In this document: positions 46,835-56,761 of the stretch, in pieces
Position numbering within the stretch: position 1 is the first letter of the stretch
How the letters are laid out: each line of letters opens with the position of its first letter
Origin: DATFVA01 sp963745945
Lineage (GTDB): Bacteria; Bacteroidota; Ignavibacteria; Ignavibacteriales; Ignavibacteriaceae
Direction of reading: 5' to 3'
DNA length: 64,000 bases
Assembly: GCA_963745945.1 (NCBI GenBank)
Contig: CAVUZG010000004.1
Coordinates: 1,984,001 to 2,048,000, forward strand
Notes under the pieces: model-generated
What the model saw: the letters and a program-made list of their open reading frames with translations, nothing else
What the model was told of the DNA's origin: nothing
The model's database searches: none
Made by a program: the position numbers and the translations under genes

Positions 46835-49228
46835 TTGAGTAAAAATATTACTTCACTGATAGAAGAGAACAAGAAAGATTTTTTCAGATATCTGCATAGG
46901 GTTTGTTCTAACGAAAACAAATTGCTGGTTTCCGGCAATTTAAATGAAATTCTTGATGAATTTAAAAAGAGCGATAAAAAAAAGGGAAATTACAAAGCTA
47001 TCAGTGAGGTAATTCAGAAAGTCACCGAATCAGTTACGCTTGGAAATTCTATTTATTTTGAGATAAGGGGAAGTATTGGTTTTTCTGATTTTTATATGTT
47101 CAACATTGAAGAGAAGTATTTTGAAGAAACTAATGTTCAGGAATATCTAATGGCAAAGGAAAGATATATCTCCCCGTCCGGGAATGACGATATACTTTCA
47201 CTAAACTTCAGCACTTTTTATGACAAATTTCCTAGTATCCGGGAAGCCAAAAGTATCGGGCGTGGCGTAGAATATCTAAACCGCTATCTCTCCAGCACAA
47301 TGTTCACAAATCCAGAGAAGATGCGAAAAGCACTTTTTGATTTTCTTTTCGTTCACAAGCATAATTCTCAGCAATTGATTCTCAATAGTCGTGTTAAAGA
47401 TCCCGAAGATTTAAGTAAGCGCATAGATGAGGCAATTAGATTTTTGAAGAAAAAACCCGAGGAGGAAGAATACAAGGTTTTCAGCAATAAGCTGCAGGAG
47501 ATCGGGTTTGAAAGAGGGTTGGGAAATACTGCCGGTTCTGTATTAGAAAGCCTGGAACAACTTGATAGCCTGATGCAGACACCCGATTATTTTGCCTTAA
47601 AGAAATTTCTCTCAAGTATACCGATGATTTTTAACATTGCGATCATTTCCCCTCACGGCTATTTCGGACAAGAAGGAGTTCTCGGATTGCCCGATACCGG
47701 CGGACAGGTTGTTTATATTCTTGATCAGGTGAAAGCACTTGAGAAAGCAATAGCCGAATCCCTTAGTGATGCGGGGGTTGATGCCAAACCAAAAATAATA
47801 ATTCTTACACGGCTCATACATAATGCGGGAAAAACAAAATCAAATCAGCGCCTTGAAAAAGTTTATGATACAAAGAACTCCTGGATATTGAGGGTCCCGT
47901 TCAGGTCTGATAATCCGGCGGTTACTGATAACTGGATTTCGCGGTTCGAAGTCTGGCCATATCTTGAAAATTTTGCTGAAGATTCCTATAAAGAACTTTT
48001 AGTAGAGTTTGGATCGCGCCCGGATTTTATAATAGGCAATTATTCAGATGGCAATACTGTTGCTTTTATGCTTTCCAGAAAATATGGAGTAACACAATGT
48101 AACATTGCCCATGCTCTTGAAAAAAGCAAGTATCTTTACAGCGCACTTTATTGGAAAAATCTTGAAGATCAGTATAATTTTTCAACTCAGTTTACTGCTG
48201 ATCTTATTGCCATGAACGCTGCGAATATTATAGTTACCTCGTCTTACCAGGAAATTGCCGGAACTGAAGATAGTATCGGGCAATATGAATCCTATAAAAA
48301 TTTTACGATGCCGGATCTTTACAGAGTAACGGGCGGAATAAATCTTTTTCATCCTAAATTTAACATAGTTCCCCCGGGTGTAAATTTTGATTTCTATTTT
48401 CCATATTCAAATGAAAAAGACCGGCTTCAGGAATCCAAAGATGAGCTTGGCCATCTTCTTTTTGGAAATGCTGATGATCCTGATGTTGTTGGAAAGCTGG
48501 ATAATCCGGAACTTACTCCTGTTTTTTCACTGGCAAGATTGGATAAAATAAAAAACCTTACTTCGCTGGCGCGCTGGTTTGGCGAAAGCAAAGAACTGCA
48601 AAAAATATCAAATCTGGTTATTGTTGCGGGAAATGTAAATGTTGAAACATCAAACGATGAAGAAGAAAAAGAACAAATAAGATTAATGCATTCAATTATA
48701 AACGAGTATAATCTTCATAACAAAATAAGATGGATTGGTAAACTATTCCGCAAAGATCAAACTGGTGAAGTATACCGGGTGATTGCCGATCACAAAGGAA
48801 TTTTTGTTCAGCCTGCATTGTTTGAAGGCTTCGGGTTGACAGTACTTGAAGCTATGCACTCGGGACTACCTGTATTTGCAACAATGTACGGTGGTCCGCT
48901 CGAAATAATTGAAGATCAGGTTAATGGATTTCATATAGACCCCGTAAACGCTGACGAGACCACAAAGAAACTGTTGGAGTTTATAAGAAAAAGTAAAGAT
49001 GATAAATCTCTTTGGGAAAGAATATCAAAAAAAGCGATTAAGAGAGTCGAATCTGATTATAACTGGGAACTCTATGCAAAAAAACTTTTAGAGCTTGCAA
49101 AGATTTATGGGTTCTGGCGTTACACCACAAATATTGAGATGGAAGAAATGAACGCATATCTCGATGTTATATTTCATCTGTTATACAAACCACGTGCGAA
49201 AACCCTTTTGGAGAAGCATAATAAATAA
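46835..49228 (+). CDS. Sucrose synthase
   Basis: The roughly 797-residue product matches sucrose synthase, the GT4 enzyme that reversibly turns sucrose plus UDP (or ADP) into UDP-(ADP-)glucose and fructose. The N-terminal regulatory part (about 1-260) is followed by SPHGYFGQEGVLGLPDTGGQ, NIAHALEKSKYLYS, IIVTSSYQEIAGTEDSIGQY, IVPPGVNFDFYFPY, FSLARLDKIKNLT, and the catalytic EGFGLTVLEAMHSGLP. I prefer the TTG at 46835 after AAGGAG; an in-frame ATG at 46814 overlaps the upstream gene and has no ribosome site. The enzyme is rare outside plants and cyanobacteria. Confidence 0.94.
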   Translation: MSKNITSLIEENKKDFFRYLHRVCSNENKLLVSGNLNEILDEFKKSDKKKGNYKAISEVIQKVTESVTLGNSIYFEIRGSIGFSDFYMFNIEEKYFEETNVQEYLMAKERYISPSGNDDILSLNFSTFYDKFPSIREAKSIGRGVEYLNRYLSSTMFTNPEKMRKALFDFLFVHKHNSQQLILNSRVKDPEDLSKRIDEAIRFLKKKPEEEEYKVFSNKLQEIGFERGLGNTAGSVLESLEQLDSLMQTPDYFALKKFLSSIPMIFNIAIISPHGYFGQEGVLGLPDTGGQVVYILDQVKALEKAIAESLSDAGVDAKPKIIILTRLIHNAGKTKSNQRLEKVYDTKNSWILRVPFRSDNPAVTDNWISRFEVWPYLENFAEDSYKELLVEFGSRPDFIIGNYSDGNTVAFMLSRKYGVTQCNIAHALEKSKYLYSALYWKNLEDQYNFSTQFTADLIAMNAANIIVTSSYQEIAGTEDSIGQYESYKNFTMPDLYRVTGGINLFHPKFNIVPPGVNFDFYFPYSNEKDRLQESKDELGHLLFGNADDPDVVGKLDNPELTPVFSLARLDKIKNLTSLARWFGESKELQKISNLVIVAGNVNVETSNDEEEKEQIRLMHSIINEYNLHNKIRWIGKLFRKDQTGEVYRVIADHKGIFVQPALFEGFGLTVLEAMHSGLPVFATMYGGPLEIIEDQVNGFHIDPVNADETTKKLLEFIRKSKDDKSLWERISKKAIKRVESDYNWELYAKKLLELAKIYGFWRYTTNIEMEEMNAYLDVIFHLLYKPRAKTLLEKHNK

Positions 49229-49305
49229 TGTTATCCGTGTTAATGGAGGCTTTTATTTAGTTATCTTAATAATTTACCCGCAATTTCTGGACATCATTTA
49301 AGTTT

Positions 49306-49319
49306 ATGAAGCGCTTCAT
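49306..49319. promoter_or_regulatory. Perfect palindrome between sucrose synthase and hemL
   Basis: ATGAAGCGCTTCAT is a 14-bp perfect palindrome with a central CG, of the shape of LacI-type operators. It lies 114 bases upstream of the hemL start. No LacI-type regulator is in the window, so this is only a candidate. Confidence 0.3.
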
Positions 49320-49432
49320 CAACTCACCAAAATTCGGGATAATTCAGCCGGAATTCTGTAGAATGTCTAAACGCTATCCATTATCTTTTACTTCTTAAAT
49401 TTTTGTTTTTATAATTTGATTAAGGACATTTT

Positions 49433-50722
49433 ATGAATACGAGTAAAAGCCATAAACTTTTTGAAGAAGCAAAAAAATTTATTCCCGGTGGTGTAAATTC
49501 TCCCGTTCGGGCATTTAATTCTGTCGGGGGAGACCCGCTCTTTATTATGAGAGGAGAGGGATCAAAAATATATGATGTTGATGGAAATGATTTTATTGAA
49601 TATATCGGAAGCTGGGGGCCGCACCTTTTCGGACACAACCCTTCCTTTATTATAGAGGCGCTGGAATCTGCAATTAAAAACGGAACTAGCTTTGGTGCCC
49701 CGACTTCACTGGAAGTTGAAATGGCAAAACTTATTACAGAGTTGGTTCCTTCGATAGAGATGGTCAGAATGGTTAACAGCGGTACCGAAGCAACAATGAG
49801 TGCGATTAGAGCGGCAAGAGGATTTACTGGACGAGAAAAGTTTATAAAGTTTGAGGGCTGTTATCATGGTCATGCGGATTTTTTCCTTATTAAGGCCGGT
49901 TCCGGAGCTTTAACGCTTGGAATACCAACAAGTCCCGGTGTAACTAAAGGAAATGCTGCTGATACTCTTATCGCCGATTACAACGATATTAACTCCGTTA
50001 AAAACTTAATAGATGCAAATAAAAATGAAATCGCTGCTATAATAATTGAACCTGTTGCCGGAAATATGGGAGTAGTAAAAGCATCAAATGAATTTTTAAG
50101 TTCTCTGAGAAAATTATGCGATGAAGAAAATATTGTATTAATATTTGATGAGGTGATGACAGGTTTTCGAGTTGCGAAAGGAGGCGCACAGGAAATAGTT
50201 GGAATAACCCCCGATCTGACAACCTTCGGAAAAATAATTGGCGGCGGATTGCCTGTTGGTGCATTTGGAGGGAAAAAGGAAATTATGCAGATGGTTGCTC
50301 CTGCCGGTCCTGTTTACCAGGCAGGTACTTTAAGCGGAAACCCGCTTGCAATGGCTGCCGGATATGCTGCACTTAAACATATAAAAGATAATCCTGCGAT
50401 TTATAATGAACTGGAAAACAAAGGAAAAATTCTAGAAGATGGATTTAAGAATAATCTGAAAAAGCTTGGGAAAAAATATGCAATAAATCGTGTCGGTTCA
50501 ATGTCCTGCATGTTTTTTACAGAACAGCCTGTGAACGATTTTAAAACCGCGATTAAGTCAGATACTGAACTTTACGGAAAATATTTCCATGGAATGCTGG
50601 AGAGAGGAATTTATCTTGCCCCGGCACAATTTGAAGCTGTTTTCATTTCAACAGCACATTCAAATGATGATCTCGAAAATACAATTGCTGCACACTATGA
50701 AACCTTGAAAGCTATTCTCTGA
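49433..50722 (+). CDS. hemL: Glutamate-1-semialdehyde 2,1-aminomutase
   Basis: The 429-residue PLP enzyme converts glutamate-1-semialdehyde to 5-aminolevulinate in the C5 heme pathway, feeding HemB. Diagnostic parts are FIPGGVNSPVRAFNSVGGDP, NSGTEATMSAIRAARGFTGR, FEGCYHGHADFFL, LIFDEVMTGFRV, and the PLP lysine in TTFGKIIGGGLPVGAFGG. Length is normal. The start follows AAGGACATTTT. The last 11 bases overlap the convergent DinB gene. Confidence 0.96.
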   Translation: MNTSKSHKLFEEAKKFIPGGVNSPVRAFNSVGGDPLFIMRGEGSKIYDVDGNDFIEYIGSWGPHLFGHNPSFIIEALESAIKNGTSFGAPTSLEVEMAKLITELVPSIEMVRMVNSGTEATMSAIRAARGFTGREKFIKFEGCYHGHADFFLIKAGSGALTLGIPTSPGVTKGNAADTLIADYNDINSVKNLIDANKNEIAAIIIEPVAGNMGVVKASNEFLSSLRKLCDEENIVLIFDEVMTGFRVAKGGAQEIVGITPDLTTFGKIIGGGLPVGAFGGKKEIMQMVAPAGPVYQAGTLSGNPLAMAAGYAALKHIKDNPAIYNELENKGKILEDGFKNNLKKLGKKYAINRVGSMSCMFFTEQPVNDFKTAIKSDTELYGKYFHGMLERGIYLAPAQFEAVFISTAHSNDDLENTIAAHYETLKAIL

Positions 50723-51167
50723 AAAAAGCAATGTAATCTGTTGGCGGGGGATTTATATTTTCCTCCCTAAGGAAAATAGCAATCTGTGCACGGTGATAAG
50801 TAGAGTGATTAATAACGTGTGTCATTATCTGGGCCAGAGTATTTTCATATCTCTTTCCTTTGGAATTATGGTAAGAGTAGATGCTCTGCAATTCTTTTTC
50901 GTCCTGCATTTTTATAAATGTTTTCCAGTCTAAAGTGCTTCTTCCAATTAATTTATCTAATTCATTCAGTCCCAGCAATTGCCAGAAATCTTTAATTTCA
51001 TAATCTTCTTTTTTAAGCCTGTTTAACCACAGAATCTGCGCAATGATTGTGTGAGAAAATAACGAGTATGTTTTTTCGTTTACTGGACTGTTTTCCTTTA
51101 AGGAATTAATTACACGTCTGTTAGCCCAGTCATTGTAATCAAAAAGATGTAAGTAATATTCTTTCAT
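50712..51167 (-). CDS. DinB-family protein
   Basis: The 151-residue product is a four-helix DinB/YfiT-like protein: YLHLFDYNDWANRRVINSL at the start, the first histidine in LFSHTIIAQILWLNRL, and HVINHSTYHRAQIAIFLRE with the conserved metal histidines near the end. These are metal-dependent and some act as thiol transferases; the substrate is unknown. It is two bases from the gene at 51170 and so is likely cotranscribed with it. Confidence 0.88.
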   Translation of the reverse strand: MKEYYLHLFDYNDWANRRVINSLKENSPVNEKTYSLFSHTIIAQILWLNRLKKEDYEIKDFWQLLGLNELDKLIGRSTLDWKTFIKMQDEKELQSIYSYHNSKGKRYENTLAQIMTHVINHSTYHRAQIAIFLREENINPPPTDYIAFFRE

Positions 51168-51169
51168 TA

Positions 51170-51928
51170 CTATTCTTTTTCTTTAGGTGGCCAGAGGAAG
51201 GTTAACGCTCCCGGAAATTCCTTTTCAATTAAGTTTTTAATTCTGCCCGTATCAATTATGAGATTTAATGTTTCTTCCTTAAGTATGTTTGTCCAGCTAT
51301 GAATTCGACCAAGTGCAGCCATTGATTTTATACTTGATCTGTACGCAACATATGCACTTCCATCCCGGTCGCGTTTGGAAAACTCAACTTCTTTATCTTC
51401 TGAATCTGGAATTGTTTCAGAGGAGGAAACCGCCCTGTTTAGTTTCACCGGAAGCATTGTGTGGTACCATTGAATAATTTCGTAGCACTCAAGTATTTCA
51501 AGCAGTTCGTTCATCCCTTTATTCTGTGGGATAATTTCTGCTAACACCGCATTTTCTTTTCCGCTAGCTTTTATTTCTACTTTTAACTTCCTCAGATAAG
51601 CAGAGGATTCCTGAAAATACTTTGCTGTGAGAAATGAAACCTGAGAGTTTAGTGGTCCCTTTTTTTCAACCTCTTCTATTTCTTTTATCGGGGAAATATC
51701 TATTCCGAATTTTTCTGAATATTCTTCAATCATTTTTATAGTTTCTGCAAATGATCTGTGAAGTTCTTTTGTAATGTCATTATTTCCTTCGGACCATTTT
51801 TCTTTTCTATTCAGCTCAACAGAAAACAATCTGCATTGTCCTGTGTAATTGCAGCGCTCACACCACCTGTCGCAGTAATTGTAAATTGAAGGTATAAAGT
51901 TATTTTCGTTTGGTTTTATATCAGACAT
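51170..51928 (-). CDS. Conserved protein with N-terminal Cys cluster, unknown function
   Basis: The 252-residue product begins with a cluster YNYCDRWCERCNYTGQCRLF (four cysteines within 15 residues near 18-33), suggesting a zinc or Fe-S site. The rest is helical with conserved-looking AYVAYRSSIKSMAALGRIHSW. It has no signal or membrane segment. I do not recognise a named family, though CDRWCERC-type starts are familiar in Bacteroidota genomes. It lies between gyrA (terminator 51929-51956) and the DinB gene. Confidence 0.65.
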   Translation of the reverse strand: MSDIKPNENNFIPSIYNYCDRWCERCNYTGQCRLFSVELNRKEKWSEGNNDITKELHRSFAETIKMIEEYSEKFGIDISPIKEIEEVEKKGPLNSQVSFLTAKYFQESSAYLRKLKVEIKASGKENAVLAEIIPQNKGMNELLEILECYEIIQWYHTMLPVKLNRAVSSSETIPDSEDKEVEFSKRDRDGSAYVAYRSSIKSMAALGRIHSWTNILKEETLNLIIDTGRIKNLIEKEFPGALTFLWPPKEKE

Positions 51929-51956
51929 AAAAAAAGGGCAGCTTGTTACTGCCCTT
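51929..51956 (-). terminator. Terminator after gyrA
   Basis: AAGGGCA and TGCCCTT pair around a nine-base loop. On the minus strand they are followed by seven T residues. It sits 17 bases past the gyrA stop and directly before the next gene's start. Confidence 0.8.
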
Positions 51957-51972
51957 AGATAATAATTAAAAA

Positions 51973-54426
51973 TTATTCAACGGCTATCGGAACTTCATCG
52001 TCATCATCGGGAATTACTTTAGCAATATCTGCTATGGCATCTCCTTCTTTTAACCTTATAACTCTAACTCCCTGGGTGTTTCTACCCATAACCCGGATAT
52101 CTTTAACGCTCTGACGTATGACCATACCGTGTGAAGAAATAATTACTAGTTCATCCCCGTCAACAACTTCCATCATTGCAATCATTTTGCCAACTTTTTC
52201 ACTGGTTTTTACCGTTATTACTCCTTTGCCGCCACGGTGAGTAGTTCTGTAATCATTTATATCCGAACGTTTACCGAATCCTTTGGCGGTAACAACAAGA
52301 ATCGTGTCGTTTCTTTTAATAACGAGAAGCCCAACGACAATGTCCCCTTTTGAAAGACGCACTCCGCGCACACCGGTTGCTACTCTTCCCATATCTCTTA
52401 CGTCTTTTTCTGTAAAGCGTATCGCAAAACCGTTCCTTGTTCCTAATACAATATCGTTACTTCCGTCGGTCAACTTAACAGAAATCAGTTTATCATTCTT
52501 CACAAGGTTAATCGCATTGATGCCGCCTTTTCTTACGTTCCCGTAGGCTGAAAGAACTGTCTTTTTTATAGTTCCCTGTTCGGTAGCCATTATGAGGAAA
52601 TGATTCTCATCGAATTCTTTTACCGTTACAAAAGCGGTTATGTTTTCTTCTTTATCTTTCTCTATAAGATTAAGTATAGATCTTCCTCTTGATGCACGAC
52701 CACCCTCCGGAATTTCAAATACTCTCAGCCAATAGCATTTTCCTTTATCGGTAAAGAAAAGAATATACTGATGCGTAGAGGCAATAAACATATGTTCGAT
52801 GAAATCATCATCTTTTGTCCCGGCACCGGTAACGCCTTTTCCTCCGCGTCCCTGTTTCCGGTAGCCGCTTACAGGAAATCTCTTAATAAACCCTTTATGG
52901 CTAATCGTTACAACCACATCTTCTTCGGCAATTGTATCTTCCAGAGAAAATTCTTCATAATCATAAACAATTTCCGTTCTCCTGGCATCTCCATATCTTT
53001 CTTTGATCTCAAGAAGCTCTTCTTTTATTATGGAATATCTTTTTTCTTCACTTTCCAGTATTCCCTGAAGTCTTTCAATTAACTTTATCGTCTCTTTATA
53101 TTCGTCTTCAATCTTCTTTCTTTCCAGCCCTGTTAAGCGCTGCAAACGCATATCGAGGATAGCCTTTGCCTGAACCTCACTAAGCTTGAATCTGCGTATG
53201 AGGTTACTTTTTGCAGTCTCAACATCTCTTGATTTTTTAATGGTTTCTATTACTGCATCTATATTGTCGAGAGCAATTATATAACCTTCTAAAATGTGGG
53301 CTCTTCTCTCTGCTGCATCCAGTTCATATTTTGTTCTGCGGATTAGCACTTCCATCCTGTGATTTATAAAGTGCATCATCATTTCTTTGAGGGTGAGAAC
53401 TTTTGGAACTCCATGTACAAGAGCCAGAAGTATTACCCCGAAAGTTGTCTGCATCTGTGTGTGTTTAAATAATTGATTCAGAACAACAGGTGGCTGAGCA
53501 TCTCTCTTCAGTTCAATAACAACACGCATTCCGTCTCTGTCCGATTCATCCCTTATGTTTGATATATCTGAAATTTTTCCTCCGCGAACAAGGTCAGCAA
53601 TTTTCTCAATAAGATTCGCTTTGTTAACCTGATAAGGGAGTTCTGTTATTATAATATTTTCTTTGTTGTTCTTTAATGATTCTATGTTCGCTTTGGCACG
53701 AACGATTATTCTTCCCCGCCCGGTTTTATATGCGTTCTTAACTCCTTCATATCCGAATATAATGCCGCCCGTCGGGAAATCCGGCGCGGTTACTATCTTC
53801 ATTATTTTTTCATCAGTTATTTCAGGGTTTTTTATATATGCGATTAGACCATCGATAATTTCAGTAAGATTATGCGGGGGGATATTGGTAGCCATTCCTA
53901 CAGCAATACCGCTGGCGCCGTTAATGAGCAGATGTGGAAGATATGATGGAAGTACCGTTGGTTCCTGAAGAGAGTCGTCAAAATTCGGAGCAAAATTTAC
54001 CGTGTTCTTGTCCAGATCTCTCAGCATTTCGTCTGCAATCCGGTGAAGCCTTGCTTCTGTATATCTCATTGCCGCAGGGGAGTCTCCGTCTACCGAGCCG
54101 AAATTTCCCTGTCCCTGAACCAACGGATAACGCAAGGAGAAATCCTGCACCATTCTAACCATTGAATCATAAACAGCTGTATCGCCATGAGGATGGTATT
54201 TACCAAGAACCTCTCCAACTATTCTTGCAGATTTTTTATATGGTTTATTATATGCTACCCCAAGCTCATGCATTCCAAAAAGAACTCTCCTGTGAACAGG
54301 TTTTAATCCGTCCCGTACATCCGGTAAGGCTCTGGAAACAATAACCGACATTGAGTAGTCGATGTAAGATGATTTCATCTCATCTTCAAGTGAAACCGGA
54401 ACTATTTTTTCAAATATCGTTGCCAT
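51973..54426 (-). CDS. gyrA: DNA gyrase subunit A
   Basis: The 817-residue product has the gyrase A breakage-reunion domain: SYIDYSMSVIVSRALPDVRDG near 20, HPHGDTAVYDSMVRM, the catalytic tyrosine in MRYTEARL (about 122), and the GyrA box QGRGGKG near 530 opening the C-terminal beta-pinwheel. It forms A2B2 gyrase with the GyrB upstream, introducing negative supercoils. The position equal to E. coli Ser83 is Thr (GDTAVYD). The GyrA box in the C-terminal wrap domain indicates gyrase rather than topoisomerase IV. Confidence 0.97.
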   Translation of the reverse strand: MATIFEKIVPVSLEDEMKSSYIDYSMSVIVSRALPDVRDGLKPVHRRVLFGMHELGVAYNKPYKKSARIVGEVLGKYHPHGDTAVYDSMVRMVQDFSLRYPLVQGQGNFGSVDGDSPAAMRYTEARLHRIADEMLRDLDKNTVNFAPNFDDSLQEPTVLPSYLPHLLINGASGIAVGMATNIPPHNLTEIIDGLIAYIKNPEITDEKIMKIVTAPDFPTGGIIFGYEGVKNAYKTGRGRIIVRAKANIESLKNNKENIIITELPYQVNKANLIEKIADLVRGGKISDISNIRDESDRDGMRVVIELKRDAQPPVVLNQLFKHTQMQTTFGVILLALVHGVPKVLTLKEMMMHFINHRMEVLIRRTKYELDAAERRAHILEGYIIALDNIDAVIETIKKSRDVETAKSNLIRRFKLSEVQAKAILDMRLQRLTGLERKKIEDEYKETIKLIERLQGILESEEKRYSIIKEELLEIKERYGDARRTEIVYDYEEFSLEDTIAEEDVVVTISHKGFIKRFPVSGYRKQGRGGKGVTGAGTKDDDFIEHMFIASTHQYILFFTDKGKCYWLRVFEIPEGGRASRGRSILNLIEKDKEENITAFVTVKEFDENHFLIMATEQGTIKKTVLSAYGNVRKGGINAINLVKNDKLISVKLTDGSNDIVLGTRNGFAIRFTEKDVRDMGRVATGVRGVRLSKGDIVVGLLVIKRNDTILVVTAKGFGKRSDINDYRTTHRGGKGVITVKTSEKVGKMIAMMEVVDGDELVIISSHGMVIRQSVKDIRVMGRNTQGVRVIRLKEGDAIADIAKVIPDDDDEVPIAVE

Positions 54427-54460
54427 ACTATACTTTATTTAATTTAATAACTTTAATTAA

Positions 54461-56431
54461 TTATACGTCGAGATTTCTAACATATTTTGCATGTTTCTCG
54501 ATGAATTCTCTTCTTGGCTCAACAGCATCCCCCATAAGAGTTTCAAATATCTTATCGGCAGTTGCGGCACTTTCAAGAGTTACCTGCAGAACTGTTCTTG
54601 TTTCCGGATTCATTGTTGTTTCCCAAAGCTGAATTGGATTCATTTCGCCCAATCCTTTATATCGGGAAATACTAACTCCTTTAACATTCCCTTCTTCTAT
54701 CATTTCTTCAAGAATCTCTTCGGTATCTTCTTTGCCGTTCACCTTGAATCTTTTCAATATCTCGTCTCTTTCTTTCTCGTCAAAAGCATAAAACTCCTGT
54801 TTGCCTTTTTTTACTTTATATAACGGCGGCTGTGCAATGTAAACTTTTCCCGAAGTAATAAGGGTTGTCATATAACGATAAAGGAAAGTAAGAAGTAGTG
54901 TTCTTATGTGGCTTCCGTCCACATCAGCATCTGTCATTAGAATTATTTTTCCGTATCTTGCTTTAAAATGATCGAAATCCGGACCAAGCCCTCCCCCTAT
55001 GGCAGAGATAATTGCTTTTATTTCATTGTTCTCCAGAATTTTATTCATCTTGGCTTTTTCCACATTGAGAATTTTTCCTTTTAGAGGCAGAATTGCCTGG
55101 AATCGTCTGTCTCTACCTTGTTTTGCTGAACCTCCGGCAGAATCACCCTCGACAATATAAATTTCGCAGTGTTCAGGGTCAGTAATTGAGCAATCCGCAA
55201 GCTTGCCGGGAAGATTCATATTATCAAGAGCATTCTTTCTTCTGGCGAGATCCCTGGCCTTCCTGGCAGCTTCCCTGGCTTCAGCCGCTTTCATACATTT
55301 TTCAATAATTTTTTTCCCGACAGAGGGGTTTTCCTCAAGAAACTCTGAGAGCTTTTCTCCAACTAAAGTTTCCACAGCAGATTTAGTTTCACTGTTTCCT
55401 AATTTTGTTTTAGTTTGTCCTTCAAATTGAGGATCAGCAACCTTTACTGAAATAACTGTGGTCAGTCCCTCTCTGAAATCATCCCCGGTAAGATTAATTT
55501 TATCATCCTTAATCAATCCGTTTTTAGCCGCATAATTATTTAGGGTTCTTGTTAATGCTGTTTTAAAACCGACCAGGTGTGTGCCGCCCTCATGTGTATT
55601 TATATTATTAACATAAGAAAAAATGTTTTCGCTGTAACCGTCGGTGTATTGGAAAGCAATTTCTACCGGTGTATTATCTTTTTCTCCTTCAATATAAACA
55701 GTTTTGTGTAGTGCTTGTCTTGCTTCATCAAGATATTTCACAAACTCAATAAGTCCTCCTTTAAAATGGAAAGACTCTTTTTCTCCATTTCGATGGTCAT
55801 CAATATTTATGGTAATATTTTTATTAAGGTAAGCAAGCTCCCGCATTCTTTCCGCAATGGTGTCGAATTTAAATTTATCTACTTTGAATATTTCAGAGTC
55901 TGGTAAAAAAGTTACCTTTGTTCCTGTTTCATTTTTTTTTGCTTTTCCAATTTCAGCAACCGGCTTTACCGGGGACCCCCTTTTAAATTCCTGAAAATAA
56001 ACTTTGCCGTCTAGCCTTACTTCTACCTTGAGCCATTCAGACAGTGCATTTACAACAGAAACACCAACCCCATGCAATCCGCCGGAAACCTTATAAGTGT
56101 TTTTATCAAATTTACCACCAGCATGCAGAACAGTCATTACAACTTCCAGAGCCGATTTTTTTTCTTCCGGAAGAATGTCGACCGGTATACCCCTGCCATT
56201 ATCTTCAATTGTTATGCTTTCGTTTTTGTTAATTGTTATATCTATTCTGTCAGCATAACCAGCCAGGGCCTCATCTATACCGTTATCCACAACCTCATTA
56301 ACCAAATGATGAAACCCTCTCGTGCTCACATCGCCGATGTACATTGCCGGTCTTTTTCTTACTGCTTCGAGTCCTTTTAGTACTACTATATTTTTTGCAC
56401 TATAACCACTTGGGGAATTTGTTTTAGCCAT
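54461..56431 (-). CDS. gyrB: DNA gyrase subunit B
   Basis: The 656-residue ATPase subunit has the GHKL fold with VLKGLEAVRKRPAMYIGD, NEVVDNGIDEA and GRGIPVD, a transducer, and the TOPRIM domain with EGDSAGGSAKQGRDR, PLKGKILNVEKA and DADVDGSHIRTLLLTF. The C-terminal end (RREFIEKHAKYVRNLDV) is typical. It forms A2B2 gyrase with GyrA, whose gene follows after 34 bases. Confidence 0.97.
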   Translation of the reverse strand: MAKTNSPSGYSAKNIVVLKGLEAVRKRPAMYIGDVSTRGFHHLVNEVVDNGIDEALAGYADRIDITINKNESITIEDNGRGIPVDILPEEKKSALEVVMTVLHAGGKFDKNTYKVSGGLHGVGVSVVNALSEWLKVEVRLDGKVYFQEFKRGSPVKPVAEIGKAKKNETGTKVTFLPDSEIFKVDKFKFDTIAERMRELAYLNKNITINIDDHRNGEKESFHFKGGLIEFVKYLDEARQALHKTVYIEGEKDNTPVEIAFQYTDGYSENIFSYVNNINTHEGGTHLVGFKTALTRTLNNYAAKNGLIKDDKINLTGDDFREGLTTVISVKVADPQFEGQTKTKLGNSETKSAVETLVGEKLSEFLEENPSVGKKIIEKCMKAAEAREAARKARDLARRKNALDNMNLPGKLADCSITDPEHCEIYIVEGDSAGGSAKQGRDRRFQAILPLKGKILNVEKAKMNKILENNEIKAIISAIGGGLGPDFDHFKARYGKIILMTDADVDGSHIRTLLLTFLYRYMTTLITSGKVYIAQPPLYKVKKGKQEFYAFDEKERDEILKRFKVNGKEDTEEILEEMIEEGNVKGVSISRYKGLGEMNPIQLWETTMNPETRTVLQVTLESAATADKIFETLMGDAVEPRREFIEKHAKYVRNLDV

Positions 56432-56470
56432 ATATTCAAACCATTTTTTTAATTGATATCAAAAGGAATA

Positions 56471-56761
56471 TCATTGAAATCTTATCCCTTTTATTCTCTC
56501 TTCATTAAAATATTTGTTTACCTTGTTAATTATCAGGGCTTCTTTAAACCTAAGCTCGCTGCGCATAATCGAATTCTCAACATTTATAAATAGAACCTTT
56601 TTATCCACCTTGATGGGTTTTACGACCTTTTTCATCTCCGGAAAGATTTTATAGAAATCTAATATTACATCAGATTGTTTAACTATTTTCCTGACCGCAG
56701 CTAGTCCCGGATCTTTATTTAAAATATCAGCGAGACTTTTAAATCCCTCAGGCATTTGCAA
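56471..56761 (-). CDS. dciA: DciA-type helicase loader (DUF721)
   Basis: The 96-residue product matches DUF721: a Leu-rich start with SLADILNKDPGL, then KKVLFINVENSIMRSELRFKE, and a KVNKYF end. DciA loads the replicative helicase DnaB in bacteria without DnaC/DnaI. Its start overlaps the recF stop by 14 bases, so the two are coupled, which fits a replication role. Confidence 0.85.
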   Translation of the reverse strand: MQMPEGFKSLADILNKDPGLAAVRKIVKQSDVILDFYKIFPEMKKVVKPIKVDKKVLFINVENSIMRSELRFKEALIINKVNKYFNEERIKGIRFQ

